From: Candidatus Brocadia sp.
GTDB lineage: Bacteria > Planctomycetota > Brocadiia > Brocadiales > Brocadiaceae
DNA length: 32,473 nt
Direction: 5' to 3'
NCBI GenBank assembly: GCA_013360945.1
Contig: JABWAQ010000035.1
Coordinates: 1 to 32,473, forward strand
The notes beneath the pieces are model-generated. The model made no database searches. It saw only the letters and a program-made list of their open reading frames with translations, and was not told the origin of the DNA. Positions within the stretch are counted from its first letter, which is position 1; every line of letters begins with the position of its first letter. The position numbers and the translations under genes were made by a program. Below, piece by piece: positions 24,998-32,192 of this stretch.

Positions 24998-25116
24998 TTA
25001 TTTAAGCCGGGCTGCAAATACCGGTACTTCGTCTCTGACGATACCTGCCGCCACGCCAACCCTGGATGCCAGGACTTCTCTAACGCTATCGTACTCAGGC
25101 GAGTGGTTAACCCTAA
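24998..25116 (-). pseudogene. Orphan C-terminal gene fragment
   Basis: The minus strand reads NHSPEYDSVREVLASRVGVA, continues AGIVRDEVPVFAARLK and stops at TAA 24998-25000. Shifting frame near 25115, the upstream sequence reads WPDFDVTMVVTLG. This looks like the last part of a real protein of unknown family, left behind by rearrangement. It does not match the transposase fragment next to it. Confidence 0.35.
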
Positions 25117-25169
25117 GGTGACCACCATGGTAACGTCAAAGTCAGGCCAACCAATACAGAGGGGATAAG

Positions 25170-25260
25170 GAGTCGGGGGGGAAGGTTGGGCAAAAGAAGA
25201 GGAAAAACGGGGAGGAGGTCAAAAAAAAGGGGAAAAAAGTCCAGAAGAGACAAGGGAACT
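25170..25260 (+). other. Purine-rich strand-asymmetric run
   Basis: About 90 nt consist almost only of A and G on the plus strand, for example GGGGAGGAGGTCAAAAAAAA, with only some 14 pyrimidines by hand count. It lies between two decayed gene fragments. Such a tract can form triplex or slipped structures; origin unknown. Confidence 0.4.
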
Positions 25261-25336
25261 CCCCTGAGTATTAAAAAAACATGAGAAAGACGATGGGAAA
25301 AGACAACCAAGGAGGAATTATAACCGAAAGAGTCTC

Positions 25337-25500
25337 AAGATACCGTGCCGTCTCTTTTTGGGTATGCAGGGTATCGTCGAGAGAGACCACATTGTCTTTA
25401 ATGTCTATGGGGTCAAGGAGGGTTTTCAGTGTTGGGATTTCATTGGTTTTCTGGTCAACGGGACATTGGGCAATTGCCGTAAAATTTGATGCAGAGCACA
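25337..25500 (-). pseudogene. ISAs1/H-repeat-type transposase remnant
   Basis: The minus strand reads TAIAQCPVDQKTNEIPTLKT, then LLDPIDIKDNVVSLDDTLHT and QKETARYL. This matches the central part of ISAs1-family transposases (VDEKSNEI...LLD...V...D.LHTQ.ETA.YL), with the catalytic Asp region changed to DDTLHTQ. Both ends are missing: before and after this piece the sequence loses all similarity. It is a truncated, inactive copy. Confidence 0.6.
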
Positions 25501-25569
25501 GATCAAGCTTGATTTTTATGATACTTGATCATAAAATAATAACAATTATAAGATATAGTTTAGATGTAT

Positions 25570-25670
25570 ACAGGCTGTCCGAGAATTCACTTTTTCGTGA
25601 TTTCTCAAGTCATAAGTCCTTGTAAATCAATATCCGAACTTTTACGATTTTGCATTCTCGGACAGCCTGT
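25570..25670 (+). mobile_element. 101-bp element with inverted ends (MITE-like), copy 1
   Basis: The element starts ACAGGCTGTCCGAGAAT and ends with the exact reverse complement. In this copy the inverted repeat continues 6 nt outward on each side (25564-25676), 23 bp in total. It has no coding capacity. A second copy in opposite orientation lies at 32086-32186 and differs at only 3 of 101 positions. Size, terminal repeats and near-identity fit a miniature inverted-repeat transposable element moved by a transposase elsewhere. It ends 76 nt before hicB. No clear target duplication is visible. Confidence 0.75.
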
Positions 25671-25746
25671 ATACATAAAACTTCATTTTTGCTAACTGAT
25701 ACTATCGATTAACTTTTACACTATTTTCATACGGAAAACAATTCAG

Positions 25747-25944
25747 ATGAAATATTCCGTTGTCATCAATAAGAGCGAATATGGATACGATGCACATTGC
25801 CCAGCACTTCCCGGTTGCCACAGCCAGGGCGACACATTAGAAGATGCCATCGAAAATATTAAAGACGCCATCAAAACATACCTCCGCATGATAAAAGAAG
25901 AGACAAAAGACGCCTCCGTTTATGAAGTAGAGGTTGTCGGATAA
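25747..25944 (+). CDS. hicB: HicB-family antitoxin
   Basis: This 65-residue protein is the short HicB type (UPF0150): KYSVVINKSEYGYDAHCPAL, then PGCHSQGDTLEDAIENIKDA, a partial RNase H-like fold without the separate C-terminal DNA-binding domain. It should bind and silence the HicA RNase. The stop (TAA 25942-25944) is one base before the hicA start, so expression is coupled. The order antitoxin-toxin is the reverse of the E. coli locus but common. The 101-bp element lies 76 nt upstream and may contribute to its promoter region. Confidence 0.88.
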   Translation: MKYSVVINKSEYGYDAHCPALPGCHSQGDTLEDAIENIKDAIKTYLRMIKEETKDASVYEVEVVG

Positions 25945-25945
25945 C

Positions 25946-26155
25946 ATGATCTTTACCGACGTTTCTGCCGAACGTGCGATAAGAGCATTCAGTAAAGTTG
26001 GATTTAAGATCGTAACCAAAGGCAAACATATCGGTATGTCCGATGGAATTCATCGCATTACTATTCCAAACCATAAAAGAATCAATCCCTATACACTTAA
26101 ATCCATTATAAAAAGTGCCGGTCTTACCGACGAACAATTTAAAGAACTCCTTTAA
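25946..26155 (+). CDS. hicA: HicA-family toxin (mRNA interferase)
   Basis: The protein (69 aa) is a double-stranded RNA-binding-fold toxin that cleaves mRNA. The catalytic His is in TKGKHIGMSDG, followed by HRITIPNHKRINPYTLKSI, the usual HicA core and C-terminal helix region. I use the ATG at 25946, one base after hicB; a TTG at 25934 would overlap hicB. The usual GSHH motif reads GKHI here, with the His kept. Length is normal. Confidence 0.87.
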   Translation: MIFTDVSAERAIRAFSKVGFKIVTKGKHIGMSDGIHRITIPNHKRINPYTLKSIIKSAGLTDEQFKELL

Positions 26156-26817
26156 CTGAAGCGGAGTTTGCCTCGTTTAACCAAACATGCCCGCCTGACT
26201 TTGTTAGATTTCGTACCTCAACCCAACCTTATGCGACTATTTCATGATGTCACTGATCCCACAACAATTTCAACTAAAAGGTTCTGGTTGTAAACCTGCA
26301 CCCGCCCGAGAAGTTCACACCCTGGTTGATTCAGTATCAAATCTTGTCATGGACTTTTTTCTGCATGCCTTAAACCAGGGCAAACACAGAAAACCTTCAA
26401 GGTTTAGGCAAAAGATAACCTTTGCATATATGGAACTACAACTACCCCAAAAGGTTCTTTACAGTGGAAAGACGACTTCAACAGAAAAACTTCTATCGAG
26501 CGTGTATTCTCAGATAACAAGCGGGTTCGTCAGGTTGCATCTTTTTTGTTTTCAATAGTAACCTTCCAGTCGTCGGGCCATATACCCCATAATTCACACG
26601 TATTAGGGCGCTGTTGTGCAGAAAACGGAAGTGTATTCCACCCGTATGATTCCTTCACTGCTATGTCTACTTCAATATCTGAACTCAGTTTATTCCCTCA
26701 TAATAATTGTGGGTGAAAGTACGCTGAATAGTTGCCAAACCTGAGAATTCGGCATAACCATTGCGGTTAATCCTGTCATTTTGATATTTAAGATTATAAC
26801 CGGAAGGTATTAAAAAA
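26156..26817. other. Intergenic region with transposase remnant
   Basis: Besides the transposase fragment listed below, I see no gene in this 662-nt stretch. The open plus frame 26244-26558 lies across the fragment in the wrong frame and is not credible. The last 60 nt are AT-rich and precede the truncated DUF1566 gene. Confidence 0.5.
26414..26545 (+). pseudogene. Decayed DDE transposase C-terminus
   Basis: The plus strand reads DNLCIYGTTTTPKGSLQWKD, then DFNRKTSIERVFSDNKRVRQ. The W-K-x-x-x-x-R-x-S-I-E-R-V-F-S pattern is that of the catalytic Glu region of DDE transposases (IS4/IS5/IS1182-like). Upstream similarity is broken by stops and frame changes, and downstream it fades. The copy is dead; the exact IS family cannot be told. 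Confidence 0.5.
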
Positions 26818-27057
26818 ATGAAAGATGCTTTTCTCATAATATTTGTTGTTCTTATTACGGTGTTTGTGGCTATTTCTCACGGTTCTGCCAAATCAACGAA
26901 AGAAGGTAGTTATGCTCCACATGCGTGGAGTCAAAAACTTGAGGCCTCTAAGAGGTTTGCGGTTGTATTAGACGATGAAGCAGTTTTAGACAAAGAAACA
27001 GGGCTTGTGTGGAAAAAATCACCAAAAGTTATTCAAGTACCCATAATTAAGATGTGA
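26818..27057 (+). CDS. Truncated DUF1566-type secreted protein
   Basis: The 79-residue product has a signal peptide (about 1-24, ISHGSA cut site) and then RFAVVLDDEAVLDKETGLVW followed by KKSP. This is the start of the DUF1566 (Lcl C-terminal) domain, whose full form runs on for 100 or more residues with several Trp-rich strands. Here it stops just after the first motif at 27055-27057. It is therefore a truncated gene or a remnant. GGAAGG lies about 10 nt before the ATG. The lipoprotein gene follows after 35 nt. Confidence 0.6.
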   Translation: MKDAFLIIFVVLITVFVAISHGSAKSTKEGSYAPHAWSQKLEASKRFAVVLDDEAVLDKETGLVWKKSPKVIQVPIIKM

Positions 27058-27092
27058 AAATTCAACCATAACTATTAAGGGAGGCGCGGAAA

Positions 27093-27509
27093 ATGATAAG
27101 GAAAGAAATGGTCATTGGTCTTCTCATTTCTTGTATAGCAGTTCTTGTAAGTTGTAGTGCGGCAAAACACGCAGCCAGTACACAAGAAGGGTTGCAAGGC
27201 AACCGTTTAACAGTAGGAACAGTGCAGAAAGAAATTAGAAAGGGTATGTCTGGAGCGGAGGTGGTAGAAGCGTTAGGCTCTCCCAACATTGTTTCTACAG
27301 ATGAACAGGGTCGAGAAGTATGGATATATGATAAAATATCTACTGATAGGGTTCAGTCTGAAAGTTCAGGTTATGGCACGTTGATTTTGTTTGGTTATCA
27401 AGGAAGTGCGGGCGCATCTTCAACAAGTCAGCAAACATTAACAATCATTATCAAATTCGACCACGATAAAAAAGTTCGTGATTTTGCATACCATACATCA
27501 AGATTTTAA
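27093..27509 (+). CDS. Lipoprotein with SmpA/OmlA (BamE)-like domain
   Basis: This 138-residue protein has a lipoprotein signal with the cysteine at 21 (VLVSC). The segment IRKGMSGAEVVEALGSPNIV and the following GREVWIYDK match the SmpA/OmlA-type fold, as in BamE and small outer-membrane lipoproteins: G-M-x-x-x-x-V-x-x-x-L-G-x-P. The C-terminal half is Ser/Gly-rich and ends in a beta-like FDHDKKVRDFAYHTSRF. AGGGAGG precedes the start. It is the first of three lipoprotein genes with overlaps or tight spacing, so probably one operon. Role in outer-membrane assembly is possible but not shown. Confidence 0.72.
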   Translation: MIRKEMVIGLLISCIAVLVSCSAAKHAASTQEGLQGNRLTVGTVQKEIRKGMSGAEVVEALGSPNIVSTDEQGREVWIYDKISTDRVQSESSGYGTLILFGYQGSAGASSTSQQTLTIIIKFDHDKKVRDFAYHTSRF

Positions 27510-27523
27510 TGGAGGTGGGTACT

Positions 27524-28051
27524 ATGAGATGGTTCCTGGCCTTATTCTTTATTAGCATGTTATTTATAACCGGATGTCAAACAATTCCAAAAGACGCCTT
27601 GTCTTTAAGTCCCGAATCTCTTGCACAACGCCAGATGCAAACAAGAAAGTACGAAACAAAAGATGAAGCAAAGATTCTCACAGCATGTGCCGGACTCCTT
27701 CAAGACTTTGGATTTAACTTAGACGAGAGTGAAACAGAACTAGGTGTTATTACTTCTTCCAAGATGCGAAGTGCTGTTAATGCCGGCCAGCAAGTTGCAA
27801 TGGTTTTTACCGCCATTCTTGGTGGAGTCTATATGCCTACTGATAAAGAGCAAAAAATGCGTGCATCCGTCATCACACGGCCCATAGGAGAACATGGGGA
27901 ATATATCGCTGTTAGGGTAACATTTCAAAGGGTTGTATGGAACACAGAAAATCAAGTCACGGTTTCAGAAAGTTTAAACGATCCTAAAATATATCAAGAG
28001 TTTTTTGATAAGCTATCGAAATCTATCTTTCTGGAGGCACAAGAAATATGA
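27524..28051 (+). CDS. Hypothetical lipoprotein, paralog of the next gene
   Basis: The protein (175 aa) starts with a lipoprotein signal, cysteine at 18 (FITGC). I place the start at ATG 27524, because GGAGGTG at 27511-27517 gives a 6-nt spacing; an in-frame ATG at 27509 would lie before the Shine-Dalgarno. The region QMQTRKYETKDEAKILTACA, then GLLQDFGFNLDESETELGVI, is clearly related to the following gene. An insertion of about 40 residues (AGQQVAMVFTAILGGVYM and its surroundings), partly hydrophobic, is absent from the paralog. No function is known to me. Confidence 0.7.
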   Translation: MRWFLALFFISMLFITGCQTIPKDALSLSPESLAQRQMQTRKYETKDEAKILTACAGLLQDFGFNLDESETELGVITSSKMRSAVNAGQQVAMVFTAILGGVYMPTDKEQKMRASVITRPIGEHGEYIAVRVTFQRVVWNTENQVTVSESLNDPKIYQEFFDKLSKSIFLEAQEI

Positions 28052-28464
28052 AAAATAATGCCATTTTAGCATTGCTTGTATTTTCATTGCTTGTTGGTTG
28101 TGGAACTACACAGCAACGTCTTCTTGACTCCGATGCCAGTCAAGTTCAAATGAGGAGCATTCAAACCAGAGCTTTTGACACAACAGACAAAGAGAAGACT
28201 TTAAGAACCATTATGTCTACTCTCCAAGATTTAGGATTTGTAATCGATAAGGCGGACACAACCCTCGGAACGGTCAGTGCCACAAAGTTGAAGCATTACG
28301 CTTTACGTATGACAGTTACCGTACGGCCAAGAGGGGAAACCCAGCTTTTAGTACGCGCCAATGCACAATACAATGTAAATCCAGTTACTGATCCAGAACC
28401 GTACCAACAATTTTTTACATCATTAGAGAAGGCTATGTTTTTGACTGCCCATCAGGCAGATTAA
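28048..28464 (+). CDS. Hypothetical lipoprotein, paralog of the previous gene
   Basis: The 138-residue protein has a lipoprotein signal with cysteine at 18 (LLVGC). QMRSIQTRAFDTTDKEKTLR, then TIMSTLQDLGFVIDKADTTL, aligns with the upstream lipoprotein. Both end in a similar YQQFFTSLEKAMFL / YQEFFDKLSKSIFL motif. The start overlaps the upstream stop (ATGA), so they are co-translated. Tandem duplication followed by loss or gain of the central insert is the simple explanation. Confidence 0.72.
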   Translation: MKNNAILALLVFSLLVGCGTTQQRLLDSDASQVQMRSIQTRAFDTTDKEKTLRTIMSTLQDLGFVIDKADTTLGTVSATKLKHYALRMTVTVRPRGETQLLVRANAQYNVNPVTDPEPYQQFFTSLEKAMFLTAHQAD

Positions 28465-28510
28465 AAAAACAGGCAACCAAACAACCAAGTGTAACTCAGA
28501 AACGAGAAAT

Positions 28511-29227
28511 ATGAATTGTACCCTTGACGACTTCGATAATCATTTAATGAACGGCCTGGAATTTTGCAAGAACGCTTACGGTCTTTTTGAAAAGATTAGA
28601 AGAAGTCCCGATGGAATTGAGAGGCTCAGGCTCAGAAAAGGCAGACTAGAAAAAAAGCTTATAGAAGAGTTGTTGCCCATTGCGCGGTACATTCAAGCGC
28701 GATATAGTCATGGCAGGCAAATAAAGGTTAGATGGATAGACGGCAAGCAGCATTATGATGCTCGCCTCCTATCTGTAGGTGTCCTTGTTGAGAAGCGCTT
28801 TGCACCCAAAAAACAATACGTCGAAGTTACAACGGCTGTCCACGAAAACGACCATATTTCACGATGTCTTATGAATGAACAGGGTCACACATTTGGAGTG
28901 AAAGGAATTCAGAAGAACCCACACACCGGTAAATATGTATCCCGCCCGCATGTCTATACTAACAACGAAGCACAAGATGATTTGGCCCAAAAAATATTGG
29001 AAAGAATAAAGGCAAAAAATAAAAAAGAGTATCCACGGCAGACAATACTAATAATCCAGTGCTTCTTAGATACATTTTTTAGGGAAGATGAATGGGAGTA
29101 TGCAATTCAGAAGGTCGGGAGTAGCGGGGTTGAGTATAGGTTTCACGAAATCTTCTTGTTTGACTCTAACCATCACTATTCGGCCACCCTCTATGGCGCT
29201 GTTAGAAAAAGGGAAAAGGCACAGTAG
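28511..29227 (+). CDS. Hypothetical protein, possibly nuclease-like
   Basis: I do not recognise this 238-residue protein. It has no signal peptide or membrane segment. KVRWIDGKQHYDARLLSVGV followed by KKQYVEVTTAVHENDH gives an Asp and, after a strand, E-V-T, an arrangement seen in PD-(D/E)XK-like nucleases with a changed last residue. The C-terminal part (LIIQCFLDTFFREDEWEYAI, FHEIFLFDSNHHYSATLYGA) looks like an alpha/beta core end. The gene stands alone between the lipoprotein operon and a frameshifted gene. The nuclease idea is weak. Confidence 0.55.
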   Translation: MNCTLDDFDNHLMNGLEFCKNAYGLFEKIRRSPDGIERLRLRKGRLEKKLIEELLPIARYIQARYSHGRQIKVRWIDGKQHYDARLLSVGVLVEKRFAPKKQYVEVTTAVHENDHISRCLMNEQGHTFGVKGIQKNPHTGKYVSRPHVYTNNEAQDDLAQKILERIKAKNKKEYPRQTILIIQCFLDTFFREDEWEYAIQKVGSSGVEYRFHEIFLFDSNHHYSATLYGAVRKREKAQ

Positions 29228-29326
29228 AACAAACAAATCTTGCGGACGCGAGATAAACATGCTTTAGGCTTTGCTGCTTGCCCTATGCCACTGATTTGAT
29301 TCGTTGTACTCAAAAAGGATGGAAAA

Positions 29327-29866
29327 ATGAATAAAATTGGATCAATAGTAATCGAATATAAGCCTAATGAGTATCCTGATACTTCAATAATAGGGGAATA
29401 TACGAACATATTTGAGAAGGGTGTTATTGTTAGATTGTTCGGCAAGTTTTACAAAGATTTAACAGAAAAAGAACTTAAAAAAGCTGAGTCACATAAGAAT
29501 AACAAAGGGAACATATTCTATGCTGGTTTTAAACCCTACGCGTCTGGAGAAAAGATGGGAACTGAGCTATACAAAAAATACGGAATGAGGGATTACAAAC
29601 ACATGGAAGCTCTAGGAAAAGGGAAAATGTCCTTTCATTGGCATAAAAGCGAGAGCGCGAGTGTACCATCCAAGTAAAAAATGGGATACCGTAGTGTATG
29701 AGTCAAGTGGTTTTTGGGGCATCAAAGACGATACTGATAACTTGGCTTCAGTAGAAAAAAAGCAATTGCAGGAGCTTAAATCATTTTTACAAAATTGTGA
29801 TGTCGATGTATCTGATTTCGACAGTATCAAAATCGAGAGAATCACCGGGAGGGAGCGCGAAGGAAA
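29327..29866 (+). pseudogene. Hypothetical gene with apparent frameshift
   Basis: The first frame (from ATG 29327, 116 codons) ends in SESASVPSK after MRDYKHMEALGKGKMSF. The +1 frame from the same point reads FIGIKARARVYHPSKKWDTV, then VYESSGFWGIKDDTDN and VEKKQLQELKSFLQN. That joined reading fits a known kind of small hypothetical protein with a YxRMExxxxGxWxFxGIxAxA core and a GLWGI(E/K)xD end. One extra T in the TTT at 29633-29635 explains the break. It is either a recent pseudogene or a base-calling error. In the second frame no stop occurs before the next gene, so readthrough to 30431 would be possible. Confidence 0.6.
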
Positions 29867-29876
29867 GGAGAGTAAC

Positions 29877-30431
29877 ATGAAAAAATATTTGAGAAAGATC
29901 TTCGATAACATCATCGGCACTGTCATCAGTCTCTATTTTATAGTTGCTTTCATGGTGTTTACCCCGTATTACAATTGGAACTATGCCAAGACAAATGGGT
30001 TTATCAAATGGGTTTTATTTGGTGAAGTGGTCGCGACGGTAAAGTCGATTGCGTGGCCCTATTTCGTTTTCTTTTCGTTGTCTGGAGGCTCAGCATCACA
30101 TGTGTCCAAGGCAATTGATTATTCAAACAAGGCCACAGCAATAATAAACAATTGTGGACCATATCAACTGATTGCGCAATCCGATATGGATGCCATCATT
30201 GAACATTACAAGAAAGCACTCCAAGAGGCTAAGAAGGCTGACATAGAATCTATGAATAAGCACTACCTTGGGTTCGGTGATCACTTCGAGAATGAATTCA
30301 TCCGAGGTCTTGAGCTTTTCATAAAAAGCAATGAAGTCGGAGATCCTATGTCGTCGATTGCCGCACAGGCAATGCTCGACCGGTGGGGCAATTGGTTCAG
30401 TGCCAATATAGATGGCATTCGGGGAAAGTAA
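29877..30431 (+). CDS. Hypothetical membrane-anchored protein
   Basis: From ATG 29877 (184 aa) the protein has a hydrophobic segment near 12-32 (IGTVISLYFIVAFMVFTPYY) and a second, weaker one near 45-68, then a soluble helical domain (AIIEHYKKALQEAKKADIES). AAGGAG sits 7 nt upstream of this ATG, which is why I separate it from the upstream frame, which is open through it from 29661. No family is recognised. If no start is used here, the product would be a fusion with the end of the upstream gene. Confidence 0.5.
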   Translation: MKKYLRKIFDNIIGTVISLYFIVAFMVFTPYYNWNYAKTNGFIKWVLFGEVVATVKSIAWPYFVFFSLSGGSASHVSKAIDYSNKATAIINNCGPYQLIAQSDMDAIIEHYKKALQEAKKADIESMNKHYLGFGDHFENEFIRGLELFIKSNEVGDPMSSIAAQAMLDRWGNWFSANIDGIRGK

Positions 30432-30522
30432 GCACAACAATCACATCAACTCGGATTATCAACTACGCTGCGCTCCGTTGCCGGCTGGTTACGCTAGCGT
30501 TCGTTCAAATAAGGAGATGACA

Positions 30523-30579
30523 GTGTTCAGTTTCTTAAGAAGCAAGCGGAACGATGAAGAAGAGAGGGGAGGGTACTAA
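30523..30579 (+). CDS. Possible 18-codon small ORF
   Basis: AAGGAG at 30511-30516 is followed, after 6 nt, by GTG at 30523 and a reading frame FSFLRSKRNDEEERGGY ending in TAA. An ATG at 30517 is in the same frame but touches the Shine-Dalgarno. It may be a remnant of a gene start rather than a functional peptide. Confidence 0.22.
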   Translation: MFSFLRSKRNDEEERGGY

Positions 30580-30647
30580 ATATTAAGTCTTTAAGTTGGG
30601 CGAAGTAAGTATACCCATAAAACCATTTGCCGATGGGTTCACTTCGT

Positions 30648-31061
30648 TTAACCCATCCCACTCGACTTCAAAATCAAAATGACAGGCACTGCGACAATCA
30701 CACCAATCTCGAGAGCAATTCCAATCATGGCCAGCGAGACAAGGCATGCCCTACCAAATGGAATCCGGATTCGTGAACTCACAAACACTGACTGGATTAG
30801 AAAGCCAACCGGCCACATGAGCAGTGATGCCACAATGACTGCTTCTTGTGACCACGTGCCTGCCCTCGCTACGAATCCAACAAGGAAACCGATAATGACG
30901 TTGACGATGCCAGCAAGGGGGGACGTCACATAGGCATTACTGAATGGCACATCAATCTTCTGAACCCACTTTGCGTCGGCTCTGAGAAGGATTGCTCCGA
31001 TCAAACTAGCAATCATGGTGCCAATCAGCATGCTGATCAACATCCCGAATGCGACTTCCAT
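30648..31061 (-). CDS. Hypothetical four-helix membrane protein
   Basis: This 137-residue protein has four strongly hydrophobic segments: about 5-28, 45-70, 75-98 and 108-133. The start at 31061 (MEVAFGML) is marked by AAGGAGA 5-8 nt upstream; a farther in-frame start at 31097 would add a charged, unlikely segment. No conserved motif is recognised. It stands alone, with the nuclease-like gene upstream on the same strand and 100 nt away. Confidence 0.6.
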   Translation of the reverse strand: MEVAFGMLISMLIGTMIASLIGAILLRADAKWVQKIDVPFSNAYVTSPLAGIVNVIIGFLVGFVARAGTWSQEAVIVASLLMWPVGFLIQSVFVSSRIRIPFGRACLVSLAMIGIALEIGVIVAVPVILILKSSGMG

Positions 31062-31161
31062 GCTGTTCTCCTTTCTTTTAGTGTTTCTTGCCTGCATCGA
31101 GCGACTGAAATTAGCAGCAGCTATTCAACCATCCGTTGTGGTAATATGTCAACCCGCGTTT

Positions 31162-31866
31162 TTATTTCGCCTCTACCACATGTCCAAAAAGCGTTTTGTA
31201 AATGATTATTTTCTCAAATATCTCGGACTGTATTTTTTCAAAACCTTCAATTTGAATTTCCTGATCTTGGGCCGGATTAATAAAATCGACGACGACAAGC
31301 AACCAGTAATCATCACATTTTCTGTATTCCCTTGAACGCTTCTCTTTATCTCGGACAATATCAATTAATCGATCCCTTGACATTATCGGAACGTCGTTTA
31401 CCTGCATAACCCGCCACTTAGCGTCGTCGTATTCTTCAGCATTTAAGTACACAAAGGAAAGTTCTGGTATATGTTTAAAAATTTCCTTTCTTATTTTTCC
31501 AGTCTTCCACTCATCAATATGTCTTACCAGCTCCAATATCTTCTTTACCAGTTTTTTCTTATCTTGAATTGGATTGGCCTTCTCAAATCCAAATGTTAAT
31601 TCGATTTTCTTTCCGTTTTCCATTTGGTAAATACGCTGAGACTCTGAGATAACTTTTTCGCGTAATTTTCTTTGAGCCTGCTCACTTTCAGCAAGATGTC
31701 CTTTTTCATGGTAAAAGTTGGTTATCTCGACCCCAATTTTCTTATCACTGTGCAGAATGACATCTGGTCTGTCCCCGTAGGTTATGGTTCCCTGAGGTAA
31801 CAGATAATCTTTACGGAACATCTCAAAGTAATGTCGCTCAAAGTCCTGGTTTGATGCTTTTCTCAT
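31162..31866 (-). CDS. Hypothetical protein with PD-(D/E)XK-like motif
   Basis: I do not recognise this 234-residue, Lys/Glu-rich protein. RPDVILHSDKKIGVEITNFY places an Asp and then E-I-T after a short turn, similar to the D-(x)n-E-x-K core of restriction-endonuclease-like folds with Thr instead of Lys. Later CDDYWLLVVVDFINP gives a hydrophobic strand typical of the end of such a core. It stands next to mobile-element sequence, which fits a defence or mobile-element gene, but the motif alone is weak evidence. Confidence 0.5.
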   Translation of the reverse strand: MRKASNQDFERHYFEMFRKDYLLPQGTITYGDRPDVILHSDKKIGVEITNFYHEKGHLAESEQAQRKLREKVISESQRIYQMENGKKIELTFGFEKANPIQDKKKLVKKILELVRHIDEWKTGKIRKEIFKHIPELSFVYLNAEEYDDAKWRVMQVNDVPIMSRDRLIDIVRDKEKRSREYRKCDDYWLLVVVDFINPAQDQEIQIEGFEKIQSEIFEKIIIYKTLFGHVVEAK

Positions 31867-31974
31867 TTGATTTTCTGCCGAGCATTAAACTGTATTTTAT
31901 CCCTAACTGAGTTATGGAATATAACTATGCCAATTTTATCTGAGTCAGCGAAAAAAGTAAAGAAGTTCATAATT

Positions 31975-31993
31975 CCCTCTTTGGAGAAGAGGG
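31975..31993. repeat. CCCTCT/AGAGGG hairpin
   Basis: CCCTCT at 31975-31980 pairs with AGAGGG at 31988-31993 around a 7-nt loop TTGGAGA. It may be a short relative of the C/G-rich repeats at 2661 and 22647. No U-run follows. Confidence 0.4.
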
Positions 31994-32030
31994 GAGAGTC
32001 GCATCTTAAATAAAGGTGATAGGGGTCAAA

Positions 32031-32044
32031 CATATAACCTGCCG
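32031..32044. repeat. 14-bp direct copy of a Y1 transposase gene segment
   Basis: CATATAACCTGCCG at 32031-32044 recurs exactly at 32269-32282, inside the Y1 transposase gene where it encodes part of the YHITCRGN motif. The upstream copy may be a leftover of an earlier transposase gene at this site. Confidence 0.4.
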
Positions 32045-32078
32045 TCGGTGAGAGGGGTCACGTCGGTGAGAGGGGTCA
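32044..32078. repeat. Two tandem 17-bp repeats
   Basis: GTCGGTGAGAGGGGTCA occurs at 32044-32060 and again at 32062-32078, a period of 18 nt. A GGGGTCAAA block at 32022-32030 is a shorter echo of the same sequence. Confidence 0.6.
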
Positions 32079-32085
32079 AATCTTT

Positions 32086-32186
32086 ACAGGCTGTCCGAGA
32101 ATGCAAAATCGTAAAAATTCGGATGTTGATTTACAAGGACTTATGACTTGAGAAATCACGAAAAAGTGAATTCTCGGACGGCCTGT
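32086..32186 (-). mobile_element. 101-bp element with inverted ends (MITE-like), copy 2
   Basis: This is the same element as at 25570-25670, in opposite orientation. Written in the same sense the two differ at 3 of 101 positions: one in the AT-rich interior, one near GGAT(A/G)TTG, and one in the right end (GGACGG for GGACAG). The right inverted repeat is therefore imperfect. The element ends 6 nt before the -35 box of the Y1 transposase promoter. Confidence 0.75.
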
Positions 32187-32192
32187 TTATAG

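Larger units (their letters stand above)
24973..25746. other. Decayed mobile-element region before hicBA
   Basis: This 774-nt stretch has no intact gene. On the minus strand it holds an orphan C-terminal fragment (24998-25116) and a transposase remnant (25337-25500). A purine-rich run lies in between. A complete 101-bp inverted-end element lies at 25570-25670. The open plus frame at 25281-25625 crosses all these and is not credible as a gene. Confidence 0.6.

Noticed and set aside
25281..25625. 114-codon plus-strand ORF
   Set aside because: It runs antisense to a transposase remnant and through the 101-bp element. A short GKDNQG echo of transposase sequence on this strand is too small to count.
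26244..26558. 104-codon plus-strand ORF
   Set aside because: The transposase similarity lies in another frame over the same bases; this frame is a by-product.
32044..32078. CRISPR array
   Set aside because: Two tandem 17-bp units with no spacer are not an array, and no cas gene is visible.
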